Positions 32,621 through 33,044 of a stretch of DNA of 33,044 nt are shown here, piece by piece. The position numbers and the translations under genes were made by a program. The DNA lies in contig DASZYF010000017.1 of the NCBI GenBank assembly GCA_035545535.1, forward strand, positions 1 through 33,044, in the 5' to 3' direction. The notes below the pieces were generated by a model, which worked only from the letters and a program-made list of their open reading frames with translations, had not been told where the DNA came from and searched no databases. This DNA comes from DASZYF01 sp035545535 (GTDB lineage: Bacteria; Actinomycetota; Actinomycetes; Mycobacteriales; CAJCIY01). The number at the start of each line of letters is the position of its first letter. The stretch's first letter is position 1.

Positions 32621-33044
32621 CTACGGGGCGGAGGCGAGGGTGCGGCAGAGCTCGGCGAGCTCGGCCGGCGACCGGCCGTCGAGCTCGGGGGCGTCGGCGT
32701 CGGCGGCCCGGCGGCCGAGCGAGGACGCCGCCGCGCCGTAGGCGGCGCGGGCCGCGGCGCGGTCGCCGAGGCGGTCGAGCGTGGTCGCGAGCAGGAAGTG
32801 CGCGAACCCGGCCTGCGGATCGACGTAGGTCGCCTTGCGCAGCACGGGGACGGCCTCGCTGTGCCGGCCGAGGTGCACGAGAGCGAGCCCGTGCAGGTAG
32901 TGGGCGGCCGGGTCGAGCGGCACGGCCTCGGCGCGCGAGGCGGCCAGACGCTCGGCGCGGCTGTACGCACCGGCGGCCAGCGCGGCGCGCACCTCACCCG
33001 CGGTGGCGGGGCGCTGCTCGATGACCGGCTTGGGCGGGTCGGGG
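32621..33044 (-). CDS. TPR protein, 5' end cut by the window (CheR-TPR-like tail)
   Basis: The C-terminal part of a gene on the minus strand; the frame stays open to the edge. Its visible part has three tetratricopeptide-like helix pairs, with AHYLHGLALVHLGRHSEAVPVLRKATYVDPQ and AHFLLATTLDRLGDRAAARAAYGAAA. This pattern resembles the TPR tail of some CheR-type chemotaxis methyltransferases, but no catalytic domain is visible, so that name is only a possibility. The V-R at 32992 is a possible internal GTG, but upstream codons (PVIEQRPATAGEV) continue the frame. Confidence 0.7.
   Translation of the reverse strand, partial: PDPPKPVIEQRPATAGEVRAALAAGAYSRAERLAASRAEAVPLDPAAHYLHGLALVHLGRHSEAVPVLRKATYVDPQAGFAHFLLATTLDRLGDRAAARAAYGAAASSLGRRAADADAPELDGRSPAELAELCRTLASAP

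Noticed and set aside
32431..32997. 188-codon minus-strand frame at the right edge
   Set aside because: Its translation is Arg/Pro-rich and the alternative frame gives clear TPR helices; this one also runs into the palindromic element.

Overview
This is a 33 kb, very GC-rich chromosomal window from an actinobacterium. The evidence is GTG/TTG starts, dense coding, an actinobacterial CarD, a mycothiol-type DinB-fold protein, and a conserved block matching the Mycobacterium tuberculosis order rlmB-cysS-ispF-ispD-carD | lpqE-radA-disA (recalled from established knowledge, not searched). I would not name a genus. About thirty protein genes and one tRNA-Thr are supported. I see no CRISPR array, rRNA, prophage or transposase.

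Left part (1-8.3 kb): a degenerate lytic-transglycosylase-like protein (cut by the window edge), a SRPBCC protein, a secreted sedolisin peptidase, a MMPL exporter with its coupled TetR regulator, then on the minus strand a conserved hypothetical, S-adenosylhomocysteine hydrolase and a MerR regulator. Middle (8.3-15.3 kb): an MFS transporter fused to a cyclic-nucleotide-binding domain, tRNA-Thr(TGT), a DinB-fold protein, a hotdog thioesterase, a sensor-less histidine kinase divergent from a cyclase-homology/receiver protein, a Crp/Fnr regulator and a SigH-like sigma factor.

Conserved block (15.4-24.4 kb, minus strand): rlmB, ispF, ispD, a GGDEF/EAL/GAF membrane protein, a subtilase with a Trp pentapeptide tail, a PIN/TRAM protein and carD. 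The cysS gene expected between ispF and rlmB is absent; that gap holds a palindromic repeat element. To the right (24.4-28.2 kb, plus strand) lies a circularly permuted ATP-grasp / alpha-E / transglutaminase operon, preceded by a possible 26-codon coupled leader ORF. Then come a membrane thioredoxin-like protein, an LpqE-like lipoprotein, radA (with a PafBC-type damage promoter match) and disA. The right edge cuts a TPR protein.

The most unusual structure is a family of two intergenic elements, about 16453-16686 and 32339-32593. Each has related ~29-bp terminal inverted repeats, a central hairpin, and arms carrying TCAAGGA / TCCTTGA motifs spaced exactly 20 bp apart. A second theme is cyclic-nucleotide signalling: disA (c-di-AMP), a GGDEF/EAL protein (c-di-GMP), and a cyclase-like/receiver protein, Crp and MFS-CNMP fusion (cAMP/cGMP-type domains).
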